Shown here piece by piece: positions 54,468 to 64,000 of a stretch of DNA of 64,000 nt (position 1 is the stretch's first letter; every line of letters begins with the position of its first letter). Position numbers and translations under genes: made by a program. The stretch spans positions 5,961,617 through 6,025,616 of the forward strand of contig OZ025206.1 in NCBI GenBank assembly GCA_964019055.1, given 5' to 3'. Under the pieces are notes generated by a model. That model did not search any database, was not told the origin of the DNA, and was given only the letters and a program-made list of their open reading frames with translations. The stretch comes from Anthopleura xanthogrammica (Eukaryota > Cnidaria > Anthozoa > Actiniaria > Actiniidae).

Positions 54468-57400
54468 ATGGTTTCTATGATCCGCCTTAAACGATGTAAA
54501 ATAGTCGGTCGATTCATCTTTATTGGGCTTTCTTTCCTCATAATCTTGTCTGTGCTGTTTGGTGTGAATGTTATCGAGCTTGGGACGAAGAATTCAAGAG
54601 AAAAACAAGGTACTGGACGTAATAGTAACCCTTTATATGATATCATGCTCATAATACTCATTCTCTCAGTAGCGTGTAGCTTCCTCATGCTTAATCTGTC
54701 GGAATAGATATTGGAATTATTTCCTTGTTTGCTGTTTCAGTTTTCTCTGCGTTTGAAACATGGACTGATATTGATGTAGATGCAATTAAGCTTAAGCTTA
54801 TATAACTGAATCGTGAAGATATTTTGAGGTTTTTATAGTCCATCAAGTTCCTAATTACAGGAACCAAAATGTATTTTACATGAATATATTTTTTTATGTT
54901 TTGGGTAAAGCTTTTTGCTTTTGCTTCATCACTTTTTTTCTTCAATTTTCTCTCTATATTAAACTTCATGCTGTACATGTATATAATTTCCTAATTTATT
55001 TTTCTCTTTGATCGATACACTTGTTCCAAGCTTATAAGCAAGATTTATGAAAGGTCCTTTTGAAGGTTAACTTCTTTCTGAGTTTATATTTGTGAGCAAA
55101 CTTACATAGTTTTACCTAAATAGTTTTCGGCAATTTAAAAATTATAATTTGTGGGTTATGAGATCGTACGACATCAAATTACACGTATAGTACATGTAAC
55201 CTTACTTAATGTGTGACATGTTTCTTGCATTGATTGAGTAGCCATGTTAACTTAAATTATGCAGATTCATTAAAATTAGTGAAAAAAAGAATTCGGTATC
55301 ATTGAATCATCTCAACCTTGATCCTATTAAATTGCTTACTGAATCTTGACAAGGAAATTGTTTGTAGTATAAGCCATACATTTTAGGTGTATTGCTTCTA
55401 TAATACTTCTACTATACTAAATTAGAAATATAAAGACTTTAATTATGTATTATTGTACCTGCTGTGCAATTACATGTGTAGAAGCTATGATTATAGTGCT
55501 ATATGCAATTATTAAGGCTTGAGTACATGACAGATGACTGCCATACATGCATCATGATTAGTTATTTTTCCAAGCTAATATTTACCTTAGTGCAGGGGGT
55601 AGCCACCAGTACAGTTGGTTCGGTTTTAAACAAACCACTTTTTACTGCCAAAACCCGATTTTTTCCCCTTGTTAAGTACAAGGAATTGAAAAAACACACA
55701 CAAAAAGTAATTTAAAAAAGAAACTAGCCAGTCTCGTCAGTTTGTCACTCTGTTAGTCAGTCAGTCAGTCAGTCATGCACCTACATTCAGTCAATCAGTC
55801 AGTCATCCAGTCACCCAGTCAGTCAGTCAGTCAGTTGGTCAGTTGGTCAGTCACTCACCTACAGTCAGTAAGTCAGTCAGTCATCCAGTCACCCAGTCAG
55901 TCAGTCAGTCAGTTGGTCAGTCGGTCAGTCAGTCAGTAAATATTAAGAAAGGCCTTATACTTACCAATCATATGCCTGTTTGCTATTTTTTTAGATGAAG
56001 CAGCATTGGAAAAAATTTTGCAGCGTCTCGAAAACCTTGAGAACAAAGTTTCCCAAATATATGCAGGACATGATGGACTGGCATTACCAGCTAGAGATCA
56101 CCAAAAGAAAGGTAAAATCTGTCTGTTAACTTATTTCTGTGCAGATCTTAAAGTCAGGGTACTGCTATCCCATACTCAGGTTGAACCCTGAAACATCCTC
56201 TGGGCAGATCTACGTCAGGGCATGGCTATCTAGTAGTACATGTAGCCCACAGATTTAACCCTAAAACACCTCTGGGCTTATCATTGGCCATTATTAGCTA
56301 TTAATAGAAATGTTTTTCTTTTACAAGTTGCTATATGCTTTGACATTAGTTGAATGAAATAACTGAAGATGTTGTAATTGCCCCTCAAAACACTGGGAAT
56401 TGCATTTCCAAGAGCCATAATTTCAACATTTTCAGAGGGGTTCATTCATTCATTCAAAACTATTGAACCTTCATGGAGGAAACCATATAAGACAGTAATA
56501 ACAGTGTACTTTTTACATGCATACAATATTACAAGTCCAGGAATAAAATAGTAACTTTCAGGGACCATTAGTTATTTATTGAATGGGGGGAGGGGGTGTA
56601 TGGGTGAAAAAATAGAAAAACATTTTTTTTTTCTCCCATCCCCCTTTAGTATCCCCAAATTTTTTTCGGGCAGTTTATTCCCAACATTTTGAAAGCCCCT
56701 CACTACATAAGTCATAGAGTATTTTGGGCTCCCATTTTCACTCCCATACAGTGTACCTCCTCCTTCAATAAATAATAAACAGTCCCTTAATTATACAATG
56801 AAAACATTAGAATTGAACTAAAATATGCATTTATTTCACAGATGTTGTTGCAATAAAAGGGCGGAAATGTCTGATACCAAATGACTGGAGGCATCCATTC
56901 TGTGCTCACAAAGTTACGGTATGGTTTGTAATTACATGGACCGTGGAGGGAGAGGGAACGGTAGTGCTATAGCCCTACCACTTTTTCTTTTTCCCATTCT
57001 AGTTCCTTACATTTTCCAATGTTTGCCCCACCACTTTTTAGGGTGCTCTGCAGTCCCTGAATTAATACTTAAATATTATTCATGCTCGATCATGCTTGGA
57101 ATTTAGCAGCTAGCCCATACTTGTAGAATACTTAATACATCACCTCGATATTCAAGCTCGATTGGTTTAGAACTGTGCTATATTAGTAAACAGAGCATGG
57201 TTATCGAATCAGCTAACACGTTTATATTTATGTAATCCCACCCAAATTGAAACCTCTGGGAATAGGATTCTTGTTTTTTTATTTCGATATCACATGGAAA
57301 ATTTTTCAAACAAAAATTCTTATTCCCAGAGATTTTGCAGAATTGGATGGAAACATACATAACAATGCATTAGCCAATATTAGGTCAATGCCTCCTGCAC

Positions 57401-60400
57401 ATGCACAGCATGCTTCCTCATTATTCAATAATTCATGTCATTGAGTGTTTTTTAATTCAATTTTCAATTTCAGTGGATCAAGACTTTATGGCAGAAAAAT
57501 ACGGAATGTTATATTGATGAGCATCACATCATTCCTACTGATGACTGCACTATTCTCAAATTTTTAAGTGAGGTAATAATTCAATAAAATTTTCATGAGG
57601 ACAGTACTCCCAAAATGTTAGTTTTCCTTGTGATATTTTATTTGGGTGGCATGAGATTAAGAGTGCTTGCCCTTTACCAGTGGTGTATGTATATGTAGAG
57701 TATAAGTAGAGTTGCTTGATAGTTCCTTTCTGTGCTTGAAGGGTCATGTGCAAAGAAAGAAAATACGCTATGTTTTAGATTTTGTGGTATACTACAGTAC
57801 TAAATAAAGATATTTAAAAAATACTGAATAATGCATTCCAAGACCAAAGAGCATTCAGTGTGGCTTTCATGGATTTGGGAAATATAAAAATACAGAGATT
57901 TGCTCTCTATATGTAGCTAGTATATTGTTTCAGATGGAATGCACTAAAATAAAATCAATAATTATTGTTCATTTTACTTTAGACAATATTACATGACCCA
58001 AAATGCATTTGGGTCTTGAAATGCACTATTCAGTATGCACTATTCAGTATTCACTATTCAGTATTCAGTATTCAGTATTCACTATTCAGTATGCACTATT
58101 CAGTATGCAATATTCAGTATTCACTATTCAGTATGCACTATTCAGTATTCACTATTCAGTATTCACTATTCAGTATTCACTATTCAGTATGCAGTCTTCA
58201 GTATACACTATTCAGTATCGATTCAGTATTCAGTATTCACTATTCAGTATGCACTATTAAGTATGCAATATTCAGTATTCACTATTCAGTATGCACTATT
58301 AAGTATGCAATATTCAGTATTCACTATTCAGTATGCACTATTCAGTATGCAATATTCAGTATGTAATATTCCGTATTCAACGTTTTTTGAAATAGCTGTT
58401 AGTACTGTCACTTTTTTATAACTTACTAAGTATATATTTTGTTTGTGGTTTCCAGGCAGAGGCCTGGTGTCCACCACTACCTGGAAGAGAGAGGCCTGAT
58501 CCGCTGTTATCAAGAAAGAGGGTAATATACTTTGTGGTGAAGTTATTGTTTCGTAATACCTGATGTATAAAATAAGGATTAAATGCATTTGGAATCCAAT
58601 AATTTATTTATTTAAACTGGTGCTTCATCCAACAGTCCATCTGTCTGTCTGTCAAACTATCCATCTGTCCAACCATCCATTCATCCATTAACCCACCCAT
58701 CCATCCATCCATCCACCCACCCATCCACCCATCCATCCATCCATCCATCCATCCATCCATCCATCCATCCATCCATCCATCCATCCATCCATCCATCCAT
58801 CCATCCATCCATCCATCCATCCATCCATCCATCCATCCATCCATCCATCCATCCATCCATCCATCCATCCATCCATCCATCCATCCATCCATCCATCCAT
58901 CCATCCATCCATCCATCCATCCATCCATCCATCCATCCATCCATCCATCCATCCATCCATCCATCCATCCATCCATCCATCCATCCATCCATCCATCCAT
59001 CCATCCATCCATCCATCCATCCATCCATCCATCCATCCATCCATCCATCCATCCATCCATCCATCCATCCATCCATCCATCCATCCATCCATCCATCCAT
59101 CCATCCATCCATCCATCCATCCATCCATCCATCCATCCATCCATCCATCCATCCATCCATCCATCCATCCATCCATCCATCCATCCATCCATCCATCCAT
59201 CCATCCATCCATCCATCCATCCATCCATCCATCCATCCATCCATCCATCCATCCATCCATCCATCCATCCATCCATCCATCCATCCATCCATCCATCCAT
59301 CCATCCATCCATCCATCCATCCATCCATCCATCCATCCATCCATCCATCCATCCATCCATCCATCCATCCATCCATCCATCCATCCATCCATCCATCCAT
59401 CCATCCATCCATCCATCCATCCATCCATCCATCCATCCATCCATCCATCCATCCATCCATCCATCCATCCATCCATCCATCCATCCATCCATCCATCCAT
59501 CCATCCATCCATCCATCCATCCATCCATCCATCCATCCATCCATCCATCCATCCATCCATCCATCCATCCATCCATCCATCCATCCATCCATCCATCCAT
59601 CCATCCATCCATCCATCCATCCATCCATCCATCCATCCATCCATCCATCCATCCATCCATCCATCCATCCATCCATCCATCCATCCATCCATCCATCCAT
59701 CCATCCATCCATCCATCCATCCATCCATCCATCCATCCATCCATCCATCCATCCATCCATCCATCCATCCATCCATCCATCCATCCATCCATCCATCCAT
59801 CCATCCATCCATCCATCCATCCATCCATCCATCCATCCATCCATCCATCCATCCATCCATCCATCCATCCATCCATCCATCCATCCATCCATCCATCCAT
59901 CCATCCATCCATCCATCCATCCATCCATCCATCCATCCATCCATCCATCCATCCATCCATCCATCCATCCATCCATCCATCCATCCATCCATCCATCCAT
60001 CCATCCATCCATCCATCCATCCATCCATCCATCCATCCATCCATCCATCCATCCATCCATCCATCCATCCATCCACCCGTTGTTCATACTAGGTGTCCTT
60101 AATTTCCCATGTATAACCACTAATCTTCTCTAAATATTTTGATACCTAGGCCACAATACGTACAGACATAGAAGGACTTCTGAAATGGTTCAAAGCTGAT
60201 CAGTGGTTATGGATGCGGGATCGTGCTATCCGATTCTGGCCTTACTGGGTAGAGGGAGCCAAAGCTCTGCGAAAGCGCAAACCAGAAATAGAAAAACGAG
60301 CAGCGCAAAAAGTAAGCCAGTGCTTTAGTTATTAATCATGCCTTTCATCCCTACGTTATTTCAGGTATTCTGTACGTGTTTATTGTTGGTAAGTTGGGGG

Positions 60401-63400
60401 GTCGGTCGTTCGGTCGTTCGGTCGTTACGTCGTCCGGTTGGTCTTTCAGACGGTCTGTTGGTCGTTTAAAGGGCTTCTTGATTTACTGAACGTTCAATTC
60501 TGCCTTTTATTCGTTTCTTGTTTTCTTTAAGTGTTTATTGTTGATTGGTTGGTTTAGTTTGCTGGTCGGTCGGTAGGTCGGTCGGTCGTTCGGTCAGTTG
60601 GTTGGTCTTTCTATTAACTTTGGCTATTATATCACAGCGTGGGACAATCACACAGAACACTGAGTTCCATGCTAGGAGAAAGCCCAAAGATCGAATTAGA
60701 ATTTAGAAGATGATTTTTGCAGAGGGAAGAAAACCGGAGGACCCGGAGAAAAACCCTCGAAGCACAGGAGAGAACCAACTAGAAACTCGATTCACATACG
60801 ACACCGAGCCCGGTGGGACTCCAACCCGAGTCGCATTGGTGAGAGGCGAGCGATCTATCCAAGCTACGCCGCCCGTGCTTCCCTTTTTCGGTCGGTTGGT
60901 CAGTTAAAAAGCTTCTTGTTTTAGTGTAAATTGCCGGAATGTCTTGTGAATTTTCTTTGTTTCTTGTTTTCTGTCAGTGTTAATTGCAGACTCGTTGGTC
61001 TTTCGGTCTATAGGTTAAGAGGGTCGGTTCTTGTTTTGGTACGTACATGTACTGACCACTATGTTGCTATTTCTTTTCCAGATCTTAATTTTTATGGGCA
61101 CGTTTTCTGTAGAGCCACGTTTCTTCCAGTACGCGTATCATGGAGGACCACTAGGGGAATTAGTACAGTGGACTGATTTAATTTGTTCGCTCTACATTCT
61201 CGGGCATGACCTAAATATCAGTGCAAACACAAAGGACCTGAAAAGGTAAGCATCTTATAATATAATATAAAATATATTTAATAGTGTTGAGGCATTATTA
61301 GACCCTTAAAGATTATTCCAGTAAAGTTTTAAATTTCGAATCCGATTGTCGTACAAATCCCCCTTCAACACTTGGCGGTCAGAATGATTTATTGGTTATT
61401 GCGCGAACATATTCACCCCATTTGACATTTCGATCAAAACCAAGCCGTAACACTGAGGAATCAACGGTAGCATGGGGGTAGTGCACTCACTTCTCATCTC
61501 TGGGTCTCGGGTTCGATTCCAGGACTCGGCATCACATGTGAGTAGAGATTGTTAGATATCTCCCTTGCTTTGAGGCTTGTTCTCTGGTTTTCCTCCCTCC
61601 GCAAAATCTAGCTAGCTAAATTCAAAAATTGATGATGATGATGATGATGGTGATGATGATGGTGGTGGTGCGTGGTGGTGGTGGTGATGATGATGTTGAT
61701 GATGGTGATAATAAAAACAATCAGAAACTAAGCTAAGGAATAAGCTATAGATTGCTTTCATTAATGAGTTTTTAATAAAGTATTTTAATTTCTTTTCTAG
61801 CTTCCTCAACGTTTCCAAAATTAAAGGTTGTGCAAGTTCTCCAAGAGACGATGAATATGACCAAATATTCACTGATTATAATGGATATAAACTGATAACG
61901 ATCGCTGTAGGACCAAACCATTCACAATATAGGTACAGATACATTTTATTGCTTGGCATTGCTTGGCATCAATCAGCTGAAAAGTCCTCTTCACAGTTCC
62001 TTGCGCCACCTTAAAATGCAGCCGTTTACGAGGCCCGTTATCATCCCAGTAACAGTACAATGAGAAAAGAATGGAACAAAAAAAAACGATTTTGTTTTTT
62101 GTTGTTTTATAGTCCTTTTTGGACCAGTCACTTCAATTATGATAATACTTATATATTTTTATACAAGTTTGGCTATGTTCTAAGATTGCTTAAAGGCCGA
62201 TTTAAATGGTACAACTTTTGCTTACAACTGTCGCATGCATGCAATTGCATGCTTACGCCACACTTACAACACAAATTGCGTCGTGCAAATCAACCCTACA
62301 ACTTGCTAAAACTTGTCGTACACAAAAGTTGTGAGCAAGATGTAAGTTTGATCTACGTGAAACAATTCGTGTTGTAAGCGTGGCGCAAGCAGATTGCATG
62401 CGTTTAAGGTAAGTAAAAGTTGTACCGTGTAAATTGGCCTTAACAGTTTCATATTTTGAATCCCTGGCAGGTGCAAGGTACGGATTTTGGATTCGTTTGG
62501 CACAGATGCTGAATTCAATTATGCTGAATATTCTGAACCAATCCCTGGTGGCAGGTCACCCTGGGCAAATGCTGATGTGAATCTTCGGCAGATCTTTACA
62601 ATGTTTCGTGAGTATCGATGATATCGATGACTTTAGATATGCAGCATTTCGGAACTCAGTGCAGCTCAATTTGGGGGAAAAAACAATGGGTTCCAATTCA
62701 TTCTCAGGAGATTCTTTTGTTTTGTCCTCCAAATCGAGCTGCTATGACGTCATGTGCAAGGGGTGCAGGGTTAGAATTTCAATATTTTAATGACAAGAAA
62801 ATATTATCTTGTGCATCGAGCAGCTACAAGATAAACGAATTTAATGCCAACGCAAAGACTTTATTTTTCTTTGCACTTCATGATTATTTTCTGAAAAGAG
62901 AACTAGCTAGAAAATGCGAGTTCAATTGCACACGGTTCCCGAGCGCCAAAGAAAGTAAAAGAACGGAGATAAGTTTATGCATCGAGAAGGCTCGCCGGCA
63001 GCAAGATTTTAGGAAGACGTTACACGTAGAAATGTTTCCTCCAGCATTTCAGCACGTGTCATTCCCTAGAACATTATTTCTTTGTTTCGGTTGTGCATAT
63101 GTATTTGAGAAGACAATCGAATGACATGTGGTCCAAAAAAACTGCACTTTTTTTCACCCAATCAGAACCGGGAAATTTTTTCATGTATATTAATAAAGGT
63201 GAAAAAGATAGTTATTTCTTTTACATTTCATGTTTTGCAGCCCACAGCCCCGATAACTCGTTTTTGGGGTTTGTTGTTGATGCTCCTGTGAACGACACAA
63301 AGCTGAAGAAAGAAGAGAAGAAGAAGAAACCCATAGGTCTTGTCTATGGAAAAGAAGCGCGTTTTTGGAAGGTAAGACACTTAGTCTATACTCCAGCTTC

Positions 63401-64000
63401 CAGTTCTCTATTGCTCAGGGTTAGCCTTGATTTTGGATGGAAGTCGTTGGTCAATATGGTCTCCCCAAGAACCTCTCCCCATCCCTCGCAGGACCGACTT
63501 TCCATCTACTGTTATCGAACGATTTTGTGTAGAAACGTTTTTCACTGATTGAATGGTATTTTTGAATTCTACAGGGACATAAGGACTATCTTGATACACT
63601 AAGCAAGTATCTAGAAATACACGCCACGACTTCCGGTCCGGTAAGTAAGCAGTAAATATTGACTTCATTCTACACGCCATATTTTTGTACCGAAGAAGAA
63701 TGCGGGAAATTTCAAACAAACAAACAAACAAAAAAAACAGATAAACAAACAGACACACAGACAGACAAAAAAACAAAAAAAACAGACAAACAAACAGACA
63801 CACAGACAGACAAACAAACAAAAAAAACAGACAAACAAACAGACACACAGACAGACAAACAAACAAAAAAAAACAGACAAACAAACAATCAAAGAAGGTA
63901 ATTTACTTATTCCGCTGCTTGTTAACCCTAGGAAGGTGATCTTAAAAAAATGCCTGATTACGTCATCAACCATGGAATCCTTAAAGGTGGTGATCTACAG
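54468..64000 (+). CDS. MGAT5-like: MGAT5-like alpha-1,6-mannosylglycoprotein 6-beta-N-acetylglucosaminyltransferase, 5' part
   Basis: Exons: 54468-54609, 55995-56111, 56842-56918, 57474-57572, 58456-58521, 60150-60311, 61082-61245, 61801-61932, 62471-62607, 63241-63371, 63575-63640, 63932-64000 (cut by the window edge). All joins keep phase and give 454 residues. Residues 1-11 are a basic cytosolic tail, about 12-36 a signal anchor, so a type II Golgi membrane protein; residues 48-75 look like a short coiled coil. Family motifs: [35 protein letters not shown] (its glutamate, E247, should match the catalytic glutamate of human MGAT5), [42 protein letters not shown]. The enzyme adds beta-1,6-GlcNAc to N-glycan cores (GT18). 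The rest of the donor-binding domain lies beyond the edge. The stem is much shorter than in vertebrates. Confidence 0.93.
55750..55940. repeat. CAGT tetranucleotide microsatellite in intron 1 of the MGAT5-like gene
   Basis: AGTC units with interruptions. A larger unit of about 80 bp (TCAGTCATCCAGTCACCCAG) is repeated twice. Confidence 0.9.
56140..56285. repeat. Diverged minisatellite units in intron 2 of the MGAT5-like gene
   Basis: GTCAGGGTACTGCTA...GAACCCTGAAACATCCTCTG and a second unit (GTCAGGGCATGGCTA...) match the 60-bp units at 43185-43345. Confidence 0.65.
58020..58385. repeat. Heptamer minisatellite (ATTCAGT/ATTCACT/ATGCACT) in intron 4
   Basis: About 50 heptamers based on ATTCAGT, arranged as alternating 14-mers such as ACTATTCAGTATGC. 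All three forward frames stay open (Tyr-Ser-Val-Phe type), which is a property of the repeat. Confidence 0.95.
58690..60076. repeat. CCAT tetranucleotide array of about 1.38 kb in intron 5
   Basis: Perfect from about 58730 to 60074, roughly 336 units, with a few variant units (CCAC) at the left edge. Trp-Met-Asp-Gly frames on the minus strand are artefacts. Confidence 0.99.
60395..60610. repeat. GGTC/GGTCGTTC low-complexity tract in intron 6
   Basis: Two clusters of GGTCGTTCGGTCG-type units around 60400-60470 and 60560-60610. Confidence 0.8.
60690..60885 (-). mobile_element. tRNA-derived SINE copy in intron 6 of the MGAT5-like gene
   Basis: On the minus strand: GGGCGGCGTAGCTTGGATAG (A-box region), GGGTTGGAGTCCC in the B-box position, GGTTCTCTCCTGTGCTTCGA, GGGTTTTTCTCCGGGTCCTC. 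Confidence 0.6.
61295..61375. repeat. Single end of the 7106-7643 TTAA element family, intron 7
   Basis: ATTAGACCCTTAAAGATTAT, AGTAAAGTTT and GTCGTACAAATCCCCCTT follow the order of the right arm at 7572-7643. Confidence 0.55.
61463..61640 (+). mobile_element. tRNA-derived SINE copy in intron 7, best-preserved B-box
   Basis: GGTAGCATGGGGGTAGTGCA (A-box region), GGGTTCGATTCCAGGACTCG (canonical B-box GGTTCGATTCC), then the family body CTCCCTTGCTTTGAGG and TTCTCTGGTTTTCCTCCCTC. Confidence 0.7.
61628..61702. repeat. GAT/GGT trinucleotide microsatellite, intron 7
   Basis: GATGATGATGGTGGTGGTG-type run at the tail of the SINE copy. Confidence 0.9.
62194..62439. mobile_element. TTAA-flanked foldback element in intron 8 of the MGAT5-like gene
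   Basis: AGGCCGATTTAAATGGTACA with ACTTTTGCTTAC at the left matches the complement of GTAAGTAAAAGTTGTACCGT with GTAAATTGGCC at the right. TTAA lies outside both ends (62190-62193, 62440-62443). Confidence 0.7.
62608..63240. other. Intron 9 of the MGAT5-like gene, containing a long open frame
   Basis: A frame of 168 codons (62618-63124) fills most of the intron. It has no recognisable domain and lies between two exons that join perfectly in phase ([12 protein letters not shown]), so I read it as intronic. Confidence 0.6.
63710..63897. repeat. 45-bp tandem repeat, about 4 units, intron 11
   Basis: The unit AAAAAAAACAGACAAACAAA...CAGACACACAGACAGACAAA is repeated with small changes up to 34 bp before the acceptor of exon 12. 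Confidence 0.9.

Noticed and set aside
58608..60120. Three minus-strand frames of 460-486 codons made of Trp-Met-Asp-Gly repeats
   Set aside because: They are translations of the CCAT microsatellite inside a well-supported intron.
61463..61560. Possible functional tRNA gene
   Set aside because: A-box and B-box are tRNA-like, but the same sequence continues into a repeated body shared by other loci, so it is a SINE.
62618..63124. 168-codon frame in intron 9 of the MGAT5-like gene
   Set aside because: No domain, and the flanking exons join exactly through a conserved motif without it. Kept only as a note on the intron.

Overview
The window is eukaryotic nuclear DNA from an invertebrate animal. 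It is AT-rich, its genes are split by many short GT-AG introns, and short inverted-repeat transposons, tRNA-derived SINEs and very long tetranucleotide arrays are abundant. The gene content (secreted folate-receptor-like proteins, a motile-cilium armadillo protein, a melatonin-receptor-like GPCR, an MGAT5-type glycosyltransferase) and the repeat style suggest a cnidarian, probably an anthozoan. That assignment is inference. All exon models below were built by hand from splice sites, reading phase and remembered family alignments.

Layout. 1-2.0 kb: repeats. 2.0-9.2 kb: a decaying tandem array of folate-receptor-like genes, with two intact three-exon genes on + (2809-4395 and 5694-6923), an orphan last exon on - (2018-2203), and two degraded 3' ends (about 8335-8480 and 8770-8914). 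10.0-10.6 kb: an unrecognised single-exon acidic protein gene with TATA and CCAAT boxes. 11.2-13.1 kb: a cluster of adjacent and nested palindromic elements. 13-33 kb: a gene-poor stretch with foldback elements, GAAA arrays and one weak 54-codon candidate. 33.2-47.2 kb: a 23-exon ODAD2/ARMC4-like gene (1039 residues predicted). 48.6-49.7 kb, minus strand: an intronless class A GPCR. 51.9-53.5 kb: three foldback elements joined end to end at shared TTAA sites. 54.5-64.0 kb: the first 12 coding exons of an MGAT5-like N-acetylglucosaminyltransferase; the gene runs off the right edge.

The genes do not form a pathway. ODAD2-like proteins act at the ciliary axoneme, MGAT5 in the Golgi, the GPCR at the plasma membrane, and the folate-receptor-like proteins are predicted to be secreted. 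The main novelty is in the repeats: several families of TTAA-flanked foldback elements, a foldback element with a 9-bp target duplication and a related uninserted copy elsewhere in the window, a perfect 32-bp hairpin, and a minisatellite unit shared by introns of two unrelated genes.
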